From Verrucomicrobiota bacterium (GTDB lineage Bacteria > Verrucomicrobiota > Verrucomicrobiia > Limisphaerales > DSYF01): 10,436 bases of DNA. The position numbers and the translations under genes were made by a program. How positions within the stretch are numbered: position 1 is the first letter of the stretch; each line of letters begins with the position of its first letter. The notes under the pieces are model-generated. The model did no database searches and was not told the DNA's origin. It was given only the letters and a program-made list of their open reading frames with translations. Of the stretch, positions 1 to 6,906 are shown piece by piece. The stretch lies in NCBI GenBank assembly GCA_025457725.1, contig JALOTU010000237.1, forward strand, positions 1-10,436, read 5' to 3'.

Positions 1-1913
1 AGGTTGGACACGGCGGCACTGAAGTAACCCGCCTCGCTCAGGGCGCGCACCTGGTTCTGAATCCCGGCACCCATGTTGGCACTCCGATTCAGTTGGGGAG
101 TATTGAATCCCAGTCCAAATCCTCCGGCAGCCGTATGGCACGCGAGGCATTCCGACCGGCTGGGATAATGCCAGACCTGCGTTCGCAACAGGCCGCCTCC
201 GTCGTCAATCACGAACGTTTCATCCAGTCCGGCCTCCGTCACGAGCAGGGCATTGCTGGTGGAGGTTCCCCAGCGGTAGGTGAAGCCGTGCACCCCGTCG
301 CCGTTCTTCACCAGCAACCGGGTCTCCAGTCGATGCCGGGACGCGGGAACGCCGTTGGTCAGCTCCAGCTCGAAGTGTTTGATCCACACCGTCCCGGTGG
401 GAAACATCCAGTTGGCGTCGCGCGTGAAGGTGATGAATTGATTGGTGTCCGGCACAGAGAACCAGCGCCGCTTGACCGCGTTGTCCGACCAGAAGGCCAG
501 GTTCAGTTCGTAGGGCACGACGCCCGCGTTGGGCGTGAGTGTTTCCAACTGGCCGAAAACGCCCGTGTCCTTGAGGGTCGCAGGCGGAGGATCGCCGGTG
601 GCGCTGGTGGCGATCAGGCGTTGCAGGCGGCCGGTGATCAAGGGTGCGATCAGGACATCCCCGTTGCGCGGGTCTGTGCCAAAGGCGGTCGGGTTGCCGA
701 CGCCCGTGAGCCGGGTCCAGGCGGTGACATTGGTGCCCTGATGGCGCAGCGACCAGATGTTGCCGGTGGCGTTGTCGCCGAAGACATAGGCTCCGTAGAG
801 GCTGGCAATTTTGGTTCCACGATACACCACCCCACCCGTTACCGCCCGGCCCTGATACTCGCCGCTGAAACCCCATGGATAATCCAGCAAGGGTTCGAGC
901 CCCTCAAACCCCGGGGGTGGGAGGGGCGAGCCGGGTCGCTGAATGGTGCCTTCCCGATACGCCCAGCCGTAGTTGCCGCCCTTGACAATCACATCCACCT
1001 CCTCGCGGCTGCTTTGTCCCACATCACCCGCATAGAGGAGGCCGGTGGCGGGATCGAAGGACATGCGCCAGGGATTGCGCAAGCCCACCGCCCAGAACTC
1101 GGTGCGCACGTTACCGGGATTGACCGCGCTGCCATTGAAGTTGGTGGCTCCCACAAACGGATTGTCCGGCGGCACGGCGTAGTTCGTGGTGGACGCGGCG
1201 TGCGGATTCGGCGACAGGCTCCCAGGGCGTTTGTCCACATCGATGCGCAGGATGCCGGAGAAGAAATCGCCGTCGATCTTCTGGCTGTTGCCGAACTGAT
1301 CATTCGCCCCTCCCTCATCCCCGAGAGAGATGTAGAGATACCCGTCGGGCCCGAACTTCAGGCATCCGCCGTTGTGGTTGTCCGCCTCATCCCGCTGGAC
1401 GATCAGGCGGATCTCGCTGCCCGGAACGCCCTGGTTGGAGTTGCCCGAAGCGGTGTCAAATCGGGCGACGATATCGTGCAGTCCGCTGCCCGCCGTCGTG
1501 GTGGTGTTGCCGGTGTAGAACACATACAGCCAGCCGTTGCTGGCGTATTGGGGATGAAACGCCAGCCCCAGCAAGCCGTGCTCGCTGAAGGTGGCCCCGC
1601 TGATGACCCGGTCGGTCAGGTCCATGAAGACCGTGCGGCTGGGACTGGCCAGATTGGTGATGACCGAGATCACCCCCGACTGTTCCAGGACAAAAACCCG
1701 GTTCGTCTCCCCCGGCGGCGTGGCCATGGCGACAGGGCGGCTGAACGTGACCGTTCCAAACGCATCCTCGACGGCAAACCCATTGTTCTGGGGCTGCAAC
1801 GGCACCTGAATCGTGGTGTTCGGAACCCGGGTGAGCGCGAGGGCGGAACCGGTGAACTGCGGAAGAAGCGAAAGCACAAGCACGGCGCAACTGGAAAACC
1901 TTCCCATGATCAT
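1..1913 (-). CDS. Secreted PQQ-dependent sugar dehydrogenase-like protein with CxxCH C-terminal region (3' end outside window)
   Basis: One uninterrupted minus-strand frame runs from about 1913 off the left edge (637 codons seen, no stop), so the protein is C-terminally incomplete here. Start is ATG 1913 or ATG 1907; neither has a good Shine-Dalgarno. Residues 1-26 form a signal peptide (hydrophobic VLVLSLLPQF, then SALA), so export is expected. Residues about 30-400 match the glucose/sorbosone dehydrogenase beta-propeller family: HGLLGLAFHP at 112-121, HNGG at 180-183, FGPDGYLYISLGDEGG at 187-202, GLRNPWRMSFDP at 277-288, GDVGQ at 296-300, NYGW at 314-317. That family oxidises sugars with PQQ; the substrate here is unknown. 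Residues about 430-600 resemble the HNE_0200-type conserved region (VVPYELN...FWSD, FPTGTVWIKHF, RLETRLL) and end in CLACH at 589-593, a possible haem c or metal site. It is divergent from the protease gene at 2062. The dehydrogenase call is strong; the C-terminal region is assigned from memory of the family. Confidence 0.88.
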   Translation of the reverse strand, partial: MIMGRFSSCAVLVLSLLPQFTGSALALTRVPNTTIQVPLQPQNNGFAVEDAFGTVTFSRPVAMATPPGETNRVFVLEQSGVISVITNLASPSRTVFMDLTDRVISGATFSEHGLLGLAFHPQYASNGWLYVFYTGNTTTTAGSGLHDIVARFDTASGNSNQGVPGSEIRLIVQRDEADNHNGGCLKFGPDGYLYISLGDEGGANDQFGNSQKIDGDFFSGILRIDVDKRPGSLSPNPHAASTTNYAVPPDNPFVGATNFNGSAVNPGNVRTEFWAVGLRNPWRMSFDPATGLLYAGDVGQSSREEVDVIVKGGNYGWAYREGTIQRPGSPLPPPGFEGLEPLLDYPWGFSGEYQGRAVTGGVVYRGTKIASLYGAYVFGDNATGNIWSLRHQGTNVTAWTRLTGVGNPTAFGTDPRNGDVLIAPLITGRLQRLIATSATGDPPPATLKDTGVFGQLETLTPNAGVVPYELNLAFWSDNAVKRRWFSVPDTNQFITFTRDANWMFPTGTVWIKHFELELTNGVPASRHRLETRLLVKNGDGVHGFTYRWGTSTSNALLVTEAGLDETFVIDDGGGLLRTQVWHYPSRSECLACHTAAGGFGLGFNTPQLNRSANMGAGIQNQVRALSEAGYFSAAVSN

Positions 1914-2061
1914 GCGGGCAAAGTTGGCTGCGATCAGGTCATCCGTCAATGGCGCCCCGGGAAACGGATCCGGAGGCGAGCCGGCTGTTGGCGCGCCGGC
2001 CGGTTCTATCCGGGTGCATAATGCCTTGTGGCGGGGGGACCGCGCATGCTAAGCCTGCAGT

Positions 2062-2982
2062 GTGCTGCCGACGCGTCAAGGATCATTCCGCTTGTTTCAA
2101 CTGGCCGGGATCACGGTGTTTCTCCATTGGTCCTGGTTTCTCGTGGCCTACTACGGGATCAGCCGCCGTTCGGACGCCTATACCTCCATGGTCTGGAATG
2201 CCGCCGAGTATCTCTCGCTGTTCCTGATCGTGCTGATGCACGAGTTCGGACACTCGCTGGCCTGCCGGCAGGTGGGGGGCAAGGCGGACCAGATCGTGTT
2301 GTGGCCGTTGGGCGGAGTGGCCTACGTGGCGCCGCCCCATCGTCCCGGTGCGACCCTCTGGAGCATTGCCGCCGGTCCGCTGGTGAATGTGGTTTTGTTT
2401 CCGGTATTCACCGTCGGCATGCTGCTCAGCCGGAGTCTTGGCTGGGGGGATGTCATGCCCAACCTGGACACGCTCCTCTTCAGCCTGTGGATCATCAACG
2501 GCATGCTGTTGGTGTTCAATCTCCTGCCCATCTATCCGTTGGATGGGGGCCAGATTCTCCGCTCGCTGTTGTGGTTCGTCATGGGTCCGGCCCGCAGCCT
2601 GATGGTTGCCGCCATCATCGGCATGGGAGGCGTGGCGGCCTTGATTCTGTTGGCGCTCTGGTGGCGCGATCTCTGGATTGGCATCGTCGCTGTGTTCATT
2701 CTGTTGAACTGCGGGCGGGGACTGATCCAGGCCAAAAAGATGGCGCAGATGGAAGCGATGCCCCGCCGCGCTGGTTATGCTTGTCCGTCCTGTCTCCAGT
2801 CCCCTCCGGAGGGCGAGTTCTGGGTGTGCGGCAGGTGTCAGAAACCGTTCGACCTGTTCCAATCGCACGGCGAGTGCCCGCACTGTGGAACCGGTTACGC
2901 CGCCTACCCCTGCCTGGAATGCGGCTCAGTGCAACCGATGGGCAAATGGATCGTTACTGTTGGATCTCCATCGGGCGACTGA
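2062..2982 (+). CDS. M50-family site-2-type intramembrane metalloprotease with two C-terminal zinc ribbons
   Basis: A 306-residue integral membrane protein of the site-2 protease (M50) family, which cleaves substrates such as anti-sigma factors within the membrane. HEFGH at residues 60-64 is the zinc-binding catalytic motif, and NLLPIYPLDGG at 153-163 matches the second conserved NxxPxxxLDG motif whose Asp (161) completes the site. Hydrophobic segments lie near 17-31, 50-60, 103-123, 138-155 and 180-216. After the last one the tail (about 238-306) carries four CxxC pairs: C241/C244, C256/C259, C272/C275 and C284/C287, enough for two zinc ribbons. It has no PDZ domain, unlike RseP. The start is GTG 2062 because the N-terminus FRLFQLAGITVFLHWSWF fits the family and no ATG is available; there is no clear Shine-Dalgarno. 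A weak -10-like CATAAT lies at 2017-2022. It ends 38 bp from the convergent gene. The substrate is unknown. Confidence 0.9.
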   Translation: MLPTRQGSFRLFQLAGITVFLHWSWFLVAYYGISRRSDAYTSMVWNAAEYLSLFLIVLMHEFGHSLACRQVGGKADQIVLWPLGGVAYVAPPHRPGATLWSIAAGPLVNVVLFPVFTVGMLLSRSLGWGDVMPNLDTLLFSLWIINGMLLVFNLLPIYPLDGGQILRSLLWFVMGPARSLMVAAIIGMGGVAALILLALWWRDLWIGIVAVFILLNCGRGLIQAKKMAQMEAMPRRAGYACPSCLQSPPEGEFWVCGRCQKPFDLFQSHGECPHCGTGYAAYPCLECGSVQPMGKWIVTVGSPSGD

Positions 2983-3020
2983 TGGCAGCCGAAACCCTGC
3001 CCTGCGACCACGCGAGCTTT

Positions 3021-4538
3021 CTACTGGGGCGCCTTGAGGCGGAAGAAGTTGGGGGAGGTCAGTCCCGTCACGCTCATCGTACCGTTGATCGTTGGTAGCG
3101 GATTGGTGGCCACCACAGTCCAGTTGGGTGTGGCTGATCCCAGGGCTGTACAACGTTCCAAGTGCAGCACCGGCTGGGCAGGCTCAGCATGCCAGTCGAC
3201 CTCGGCGGAATCCGGTCCGGTGCGTCGAATCCCTGTAATCTTGATGGTGGGGGACACGATGGGATCGGTGACGCTGAGGTAAGGGGGTTCAGCAGCGCCG
3301 TTGAACACCAGATCGCGGGACGCAGTCAGGTTGTTTCCAAAAATGCCGTAAAGCGTGCCTCCCTCCGGGCTGGCCACGTTCAAGATGATCACAGGAACGT
3401 TGGTCCAGGACACCGCACCACCACCAGCGGGAATGCTGGCGGAATCGATGTAAAAGCCCGGGGCAGTCACCGTATTCACGATTCCCTGCACCTCCACCTC
3501 GAAATCAGGATTCGGCAAATCCAATCCGAGTTCGGCGGCGGCGATCTCGCTGAGCAGAGTGGCCTGTGCGCCCGTGTCCACAACCATCTTCCCGCTCGAA
3601 CCGTTGGCCCCCTCATGAAACGACATCGCGCTGGCGGTAAAAAAGAGGGAGCCTGCACTCGCACCAAGAATCGTTGAAGGAGCGATCGGGAGCCCGTCGA
3701 ACAGGAAGACATAAGCAACACCCGAGGCGCCGATGGGCCTGACCTCCATGAAGATCTTGTGAGCCAATACCGGTAATTGGGGGTCCAGCGGGTCGTCGTA
3801 GAATGTGATCGAGGGGGACGAAACGTCCGTGTCCAGCACGCCGGATTTAACCAGTGCGCTGTTCCGGATATAGGCGGGGTAGAAGTATAGGAATGGAGCG
3901 CCGACCAGTGTGGGCAGCCCTATGCCCAAGCCAACATTGGCGAGAGTGTTCACCCCACAGGCGAAATTGCCCTGTCCAAGCATCAGGGAAGGCTGCGGAT
4001 GGCCTCCGCTATCGAGGTCCTGAATGCCGTGAGCAAAGCAACCGACCGGAACTGAAAGATCCAGATCAGCCACCCCGCCATCCGCCCCGCTTACCTGAAA
4101 AGTGTTTCCACTGAGGAACGATCCCCCAAGCCCAACTCCTAGCGCGTCGGGGTAGCTGAACAAGTGCGTGCTTGAGCCGCTGTCCAGCAAACCAAAGACC
4201 ACATTCGTGGTGGCTCCAGGCAGAGCCGAGCCTGTCACGCCTGTGTGGGGAGTTGCGAAAAACTCAAATTCCCCGTCTCTCTGGTCCGTTACAGCGATCG
4301 CAATCGTCATGACGGGCCCTTCCAAGGCGGGCCGCTCCGATGCTCCAATCACCACGGCCCCTTGCAGGGAATCGGCTGCAGCCGGGCGGGCAATCGCGGA
4401 ATTCGTTTCGGACCGGAGCGACTCAACTTGCGCAAAGGCTCTGCCCCCTCCGATCAGGTGTGCCCCGAAGCTGATATTGGGCAAAACTATTGAGGCCAAC
4501 AAACAGGATCGGATGGAGACGGGAATGATTGAATTCAT
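3021..4538 (-). CDS. Secreted bilobal retropepsin/pepsin-like aspartic protease candidate
   Basis: A 505-residue protein from ATG 4538. The N-terminus (MNSIIPVSIRSCLLASIVL, then small residues ending FGA or AFA at 24-36) looks like a signal peptide, and the same frame upstream of this ATG has no recognisable protein, so I set the start here. Two aspartic-protease active-site motifs are visible: LLDSGSS around D119 and VVDTGAQ around D321. Each is followed by a hydrophobic-Gly segment typical of the fold (TLVGAPFL at 210-217; YGIFGNN at 397-403). Retropepsins have one such motif per chain and dimerise, whereas pepsin-type enzymes carry two in one chain; this protein has the two-motif layout. 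Residues about 430-505 form a separate beta-rich tail ending FFRLKAPQ, resembling tails of secreted verrucomicrobial proteins. Peptidase activity is inferred from the motifs, and the cleavage target is unknown. It is divergent from lpxC and convergent with the M50 gene. Confidence 0.75.
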   Translation of the reverse strand: MNSIIPVSIRSCLLASIVLPNISFGAHLIGGGRAFAQVESLRSETNSAIARPAAADSLQGAVVIGASERPALEGPVMTIAIAVTDQRDGEFEFFATPHTGVTGSALPGATTNVVFGLLDSGSSTHLFSYPDALGVGLGGSFLSGNTFQVSGADGGVADLDLSVPVGCFAHGIQDLDSGGHPQPSLMLGQGNFACGVNTLANVGLGIGLPTLVGAPFLYFYPAYIRNSALVKSGVLDTDVSSPSITFYDDPLDPQLPVLAHKIFMEVRPIGASGVAYVFLFDGLPIAPSTILGASAGSLFFTASAMSFHEGANGSSGKMVVDTGAQATLLSEIAAAELGLDLPNPDFEVEVQGIVNTVTAPGFYIDSASIPAGGGAVSWTNVPVIILNVASPEGGTLYGIFGNNLTASRDLVFNGAAEPPYLSVTDPIVSPTIKITGIRRTGPDSAEVDWHAEPAQPVLHLERCTALGSATPNWTVVATNPLPTINGTMSVTGLTSPNFFRLKAPQ

Positions 4539-4629
4539 CGCGGCGAACTTCGGGGGATTCTTGAGAATTATACGCTGATTAAGATGCCTGACCGTATCCC
4601 ATGCAGGAAGTTCTGGCAAACGCTTTCGG

Positions 4630-4647
4630 CTGGCCCAATGGGGCCAG
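4630..4647. repeat. Perfect 7-bp hairpin
   Basis: CTGGCCC and GGGCCAG pair perfectly around the loop AATG. No T-run follows on either strand, so it is not a convincing intrinsic terminator. It lies between the divergent protease and lpxC starts. Confidence 0.4.
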
Positions 4648-4758
4648 AATGCTCGTGCCCACGTCGACCGGATCCGTTGGCGGCCGGGCAAACCGCGTGG
4701 GCATGGAGTGCAGCCTGGGTACGGATGCAAACCGACAAGCCGCAAGCTCATAGCATGT

Positions 4759-4793
4759 GGCCTCAAAAAGATCGGATTCAATCTTTGGAGGCC
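4759..4793 (+). repeat. Two-part hairpin upstream of lpxC
   Basis: GGCCTC (4759-4764) pairs with GAGGCC (4788-4793) and AAAGAT (4767-4772) pairs with ATCTTT (4781-4786), giving 12 bp with a small internal bulge and an 8-nt loop. TTTAT follows on the plus strand, so it could be a weak terminator blocking read-through into lpxC, or a leader structure. It lies about 20 bp upstream of the candidate -35. Confidence 0.35.
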
Positions 4794-4812
4794 TTTATCC
4801 GGTGGGAGTGGC

Positions 4813-4841
4813 TTGCAAATGCCCCCTGCGGACGCTTTAAT
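4813..4841 (+). promoter_or_regulatory. Candidate sigma70-type promoter for lpxC (possibly leaderless)
   Basis: TTGCAA at 4813-4818 and TTTAAT at 4836-4841 are separated by exactly 17 bp and resemble -35 and -10 boxes. The expected transcription start, about 6-7 nt past the -10, falls at the GTG codon 4848 that best fits the start of the LpxC family. There is no Shine-Dalgarno before that GTG, which agrees with a leaderless message. Confidence 0.35.
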
Positions 4842-4847
4842 CCGCCG

Positions 4848-5537
4848 GTGCTACCGCAACAAACCATCGGGCGTTCCGTCAGTTTCTCGGGAGTCGGGCT
4901 CCACAGCGGAAACCAGGTCAGGATGACCTTTCTGCCCGCGCCTGCCGGGTCGGGCATCCGATTCCGGCGCACGGATTTGGACGGCGCGCCGGAGATCGAT
5001 GCGCGAGTGCAGAACGTCAGCGAAACCAACCGCTCGACCACCCTGTCCAAGGGCAGCATCAAGATCCATACGGTGGAGCATGTGCTGGCAACGTTTTCCG
5101 GGTTCCGCATCGACAACGCCATTGTGGAGCTGGACGCCAACGAGCCGCCGATTGCCGACGGCAGCGCGCGCGAGTATTGCCGGATGGTCGAGGAGGCCGG
5201 GATCGAGGCCCAGCACGAGAAGCGCGACGAATACGCCATCACCGAAGCAATCCAGTTGCAGTCGGGTGAAACGCAGATGACCATGCTGCCCGACGACGTT
5301 TTCCGGGTTTCCTGCACCAGCTCGGACGGCAAGGGACGCTTCACCCAGTTCCTGACCGTGGTGGTCAATCCGGAAACCTGGAAGGTGGACCTGGCCCATG
5401 CCCGGACGTTTTGCTTCTTCGAGGAGATCGAATTCCTGATCAAGAACGGGTTGATCAAGGGGGGCAGCCTGGAAAACGCCGTGGTCATCCGCGATGACGC
5501 CGTGCTGACCACCGAACCCTTGCGATGGCGCGCTTGA
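4848..5537 (+). pseudogene. lpxC: lpxC, UDP-3-O-acyl-GlcNAc deacetylase portion of an LpxC-FabZ fusion, disrupted by an internal out-of-frame deletion
   Basis: LpxC is the zinc deacetylase that commits UDP-acyl-GlcNAc to lipid A synthesis. From GTG 4848, which encodes V-L-P-Q-Q-T-I-G-R-S (the usual N-terminus), the family is clear: GVGLHSG at 15-21, the E77/H78 pair in HTVEHVLA (general base and first zinc ligand), PIADGSA at 101-107, RTFCFFEEIEFL and GGSLENAV at 205-212. Homology stops after EPLR (223-226), and W-R-A-stop follows. The missing part should contain the HKxxD motif (two zinc ligands) and the later catalytic His. The typical end of LpxC (ARLIADQ) reappears at once in another frame as residues 2-8 of the next ORF. 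About 40 codons plus an out-of-frame remainder are therefore absent, and the product as written cannot be active. An upstream in-frame ATG at 4755 would add 31 unrelated-looking residues. A sequencing or assembly deletion is possible. Confidence 0.85.
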
Positions 5538-6103
5538 TTGCCGACCAGATCACGCGGCCGGAAAAGATCATCCAGGCCTTTGGACCGCCGCCGACCTCGG
5601 GGGACACCACCCCGGCTGCGCCCGTGGTCGATGATACGCCTCATGAAACGGTCATGGGCGTGGAGGAGATCATGAAACATCTTCCCCACCGCTATCCGTT
5701 CCTGCTGGTGGACCGCATCGTGGAGCTCAATGGCGACCACGTGGTCGGCGACCACGTGGTCGGCATCAAGAACGTCACCATCAATGAACCGTTCTTCCAG
5801 GGCCATTTCCCGGGACACCCCATCATGCCGGGCGTGCTGCAATTGGAAGCCATGGCGCAGGTGGCCGGGATGTTGATGATCCAGCGCACCCAGAAAACCG
5901 GCCAGATCGCGTTCTTCATGTCGGCGGACTCCGTGAAGTGGCGCAAGCCGGTTTACCCGGGGGACACGCTGGTGATCGACATCACCATGAAGAAATCCCG
6001 CGGACGCATCGGTCGCGCGCAGGGGGTTTGCAAGGTCCGCGGCGAGGTGGTCAGCGAGGCGGAGGTGACCTTCATGATCCTGGATTCCACCAATCCGCAA
6101 TGA
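5525..6103 (+). CDS. fabZ: 3-hydroxyacyl-ACP dehydratase FabZ (C-terminal half of a broken LpxC-FabZ fusion)
   Basis: FabZ dehydrates 3-hydroxyacyl-ACP in fatty-acid elongation. The 192-residue frame opens with ATG 5525, but its first 15 or so residues (ARLIADQITRPEKIIQAF) are the tail of LpxC, followed by a Pro/Thr-rich linker to about residue 38. This shows the ancestral gene was one bifunctional LpxC-FabZ, as in Bacteroidota. The hot-dog domain spans about 40-188 with HRYPFLLVDR at 55-64, FFQGHFPGHPIMPGV at 90-104 (catalytic H94) and LEAMAQ at 107-112 (E108). All key residues are present. The ATG overlaps the end of the truncated lpxC frame by 13 bp, so translation might restart there; M44 and M50 are other in-frame choices. 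Residues 70-79 are a five-residue tandem duplication (GDHVV twice). The stop overlaps the lpxA start (ATGA). Confidence 0.93.
   Translation: MARLIADQITRPEKIIQAFGPPPTSGDTTPAAPVVDDTPHETVMGVEEIMKHLPHRYPFLLVDRIVELNGDHVVGDHVVGIKNVTINEPFFQGHFPGHPIMPGVLQLEAMAQVAGMLMIQRTQKTGQIAFFMSADSVKWRKPVYPGDTLVIDITMKKSRGRIGRAQGVCKVRGEVVSEAEVTFMILDSTNPQ
5732..5761 (+). repeat. 15-bp tandem duplication of a palindrome inside fabZ
   Basis: Two exact adjacent copies of GGCGACCACGTGGTC at 5732-5746 and 5747-5761. Each contains the perfect 12-bp palindrome GACCACGTGGTC. The duplication is in frame and adds one GDHVV unit between the LLVDR strand and IKNVTINE, before the catalytic loop. Confidence 0.9.
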
Positions 6104-6873
6104 GCGCCATCCATTCCACGGCGATCCTGCATCCGGGGGCGAAGATCGGGCCGGATTGCGAAATCGGTCCCTACTGCGTGGTCGGGGAGCATGTCGAACT
6201 CGGACCTCGCTGCCGGCTGCATTCCCACGTGGTGATCGACGGCCACACGCGGCTGGGCGAGGCCAACGAACTGTATCCCTTTGCCGCCATCGGCTTGAAG
6301 ACCCAGGACCTCAAGTGGAAGGGCGGCGTCGCCCGTACCGAGATCGGCAGCGACAACACCTTCCGCGAACACGTCACCGTCCACAGCGCCACCGCGGACG
6401 GCGATGCCACGGTGATCGGCTCGCACAACAACTTCCTGTCCTACGCGCATGTGGCACACGACTGCCGGTTGGGCGACCGCATCATCATGTCCAACGTCGG
6501 CACCCTGGCGGGGCATGTCGTCGTGGAGGATTACGCCATCGTGGGCGGGCTCGCCGCCGTGCACCAGTTCTGCCGGATCGGGCGGATGTCCATCATCGGC
6601 GGCTGCTCCAAGGTGGTGCAGGACGTGCCGCCCTACATGATGGCCGACGGAAATCCGGCCACCACCCGCACCGTGAACAAGGTCGGTATGGAACGCAACG
6701 GCGTCTCCGAGGAAGCCCAATCCGCCATGCGCCAGGCCTTCAAGATCCTCTTCCGTGAAGGCCTGACCATCGGCAACGCGCTGACGCAAATCGAGGCGGA
6801 CATCAGCCCGCTCCCGGAAATCCAGCACCTCATCCAGTTCGTCCGCGCCAGCGAACGCGGGATCGGCAAGTAA
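6100..6873 (+). CDS. lpxA: Acyl-ACP--UDP-N-acetylglucosamine O-acyltransferase LpxA
   Basis: LpxA catalyses the first step of lipid A synthesis, moving a 3-hydroxyacyl chain from ACP to UDP-GlcNAc in the cytoplasm. The product is 257 residues against 262 in E. coli. The left-handed beta-helix hexapeptide repeats are visible from residue 4 (IHSTAILHPGAKIGPDCEIG) to about 185. The catalytic region AHVAHDC gives H117 and H120 (E. coli H122 and H125), and LAGHV gives H139 (E. coli H144). GGLAAVHQFCRIG and QDVPPYMMADGNPA are also conserved, and the rest is the helical C-terminal domain. The start ATG at 6100 overlaps the fabZ stop as ATGA, implying translational coupling in one lpxC/fabZ-lpxA transcript. 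No terminator is seen after it, and a truncated antisense gene begins about 35 bp downstream. Confidence 0.96.
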   Translation: MSAIHSTAILHPGAKIGPDCEIGPYCVVGEHVELGPRCRLHSHVVIDGHTRLGEANELYPFAAIGLKTQDLKWKGGVARTEIGSDNTFREHVTVHSATADGDATVIGSHNNFLSYAHVAHDCRLGDRIIMSNVGTLAGHVVVEDYAIVGGLAAVHQFCRIGRMSIIGGCSKVVQDVPPYMMADGNPATTRTVNKVGMERNGVSEEAQSAMRQAFKILFREGLTIGNALTQIEADISPLPEIQHLIQFVRASERGIGK

Positions 6874-6906
6874 CGGGGCAGAGGCCTTCCGAAGCCCGGC
6901 CGCGCA

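Larger units (their letters stand above)
4539..4847. other. Divergent intergenic region with two hairpins and the lpxC promoter candidate
   Basis: These 309 bp separate the minus-strand protease gene from lpxC. Open frames cross it on both strands, but their translations resemble nothing I know and run into the real genes at either end, so I treat it as non-coding. It holds two hairpins and a promoter-like hexamer pair, listed separately. Confidence 0.6.

Noticed and set aside
93..2021. A 642-codon plus-strand ORF
   Set aside because: It is the exact codon-phase antisense of the sugar-dehydrogenase-like gene, whose minus frame shows family motifs, a signal peptide and CxxCH. The plus translation resembles nothing.
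2983..3020. Shared terminator between the convergent M50 and aspartic-protease genes
   Set aside because: The 38-bp gap shows no stable stem with a T-run on either strand.
5510..5545. Programmed frameshift joining LpxC and FabZ
   Set aside because: A shift could join the frames but could not restore the missing HKxxD and His region, which is absent from all frames here.
5732..5761. CRISPR-like repeat
   Set aside because: There are only two adjacent 15-bp copies with no spacer, inside a coding frame.
4778..6100. A 440-codon minus-strand ORF
   Set aside because: It is an antisense shadow of lpxC and fabZ, with no recognisable domain.
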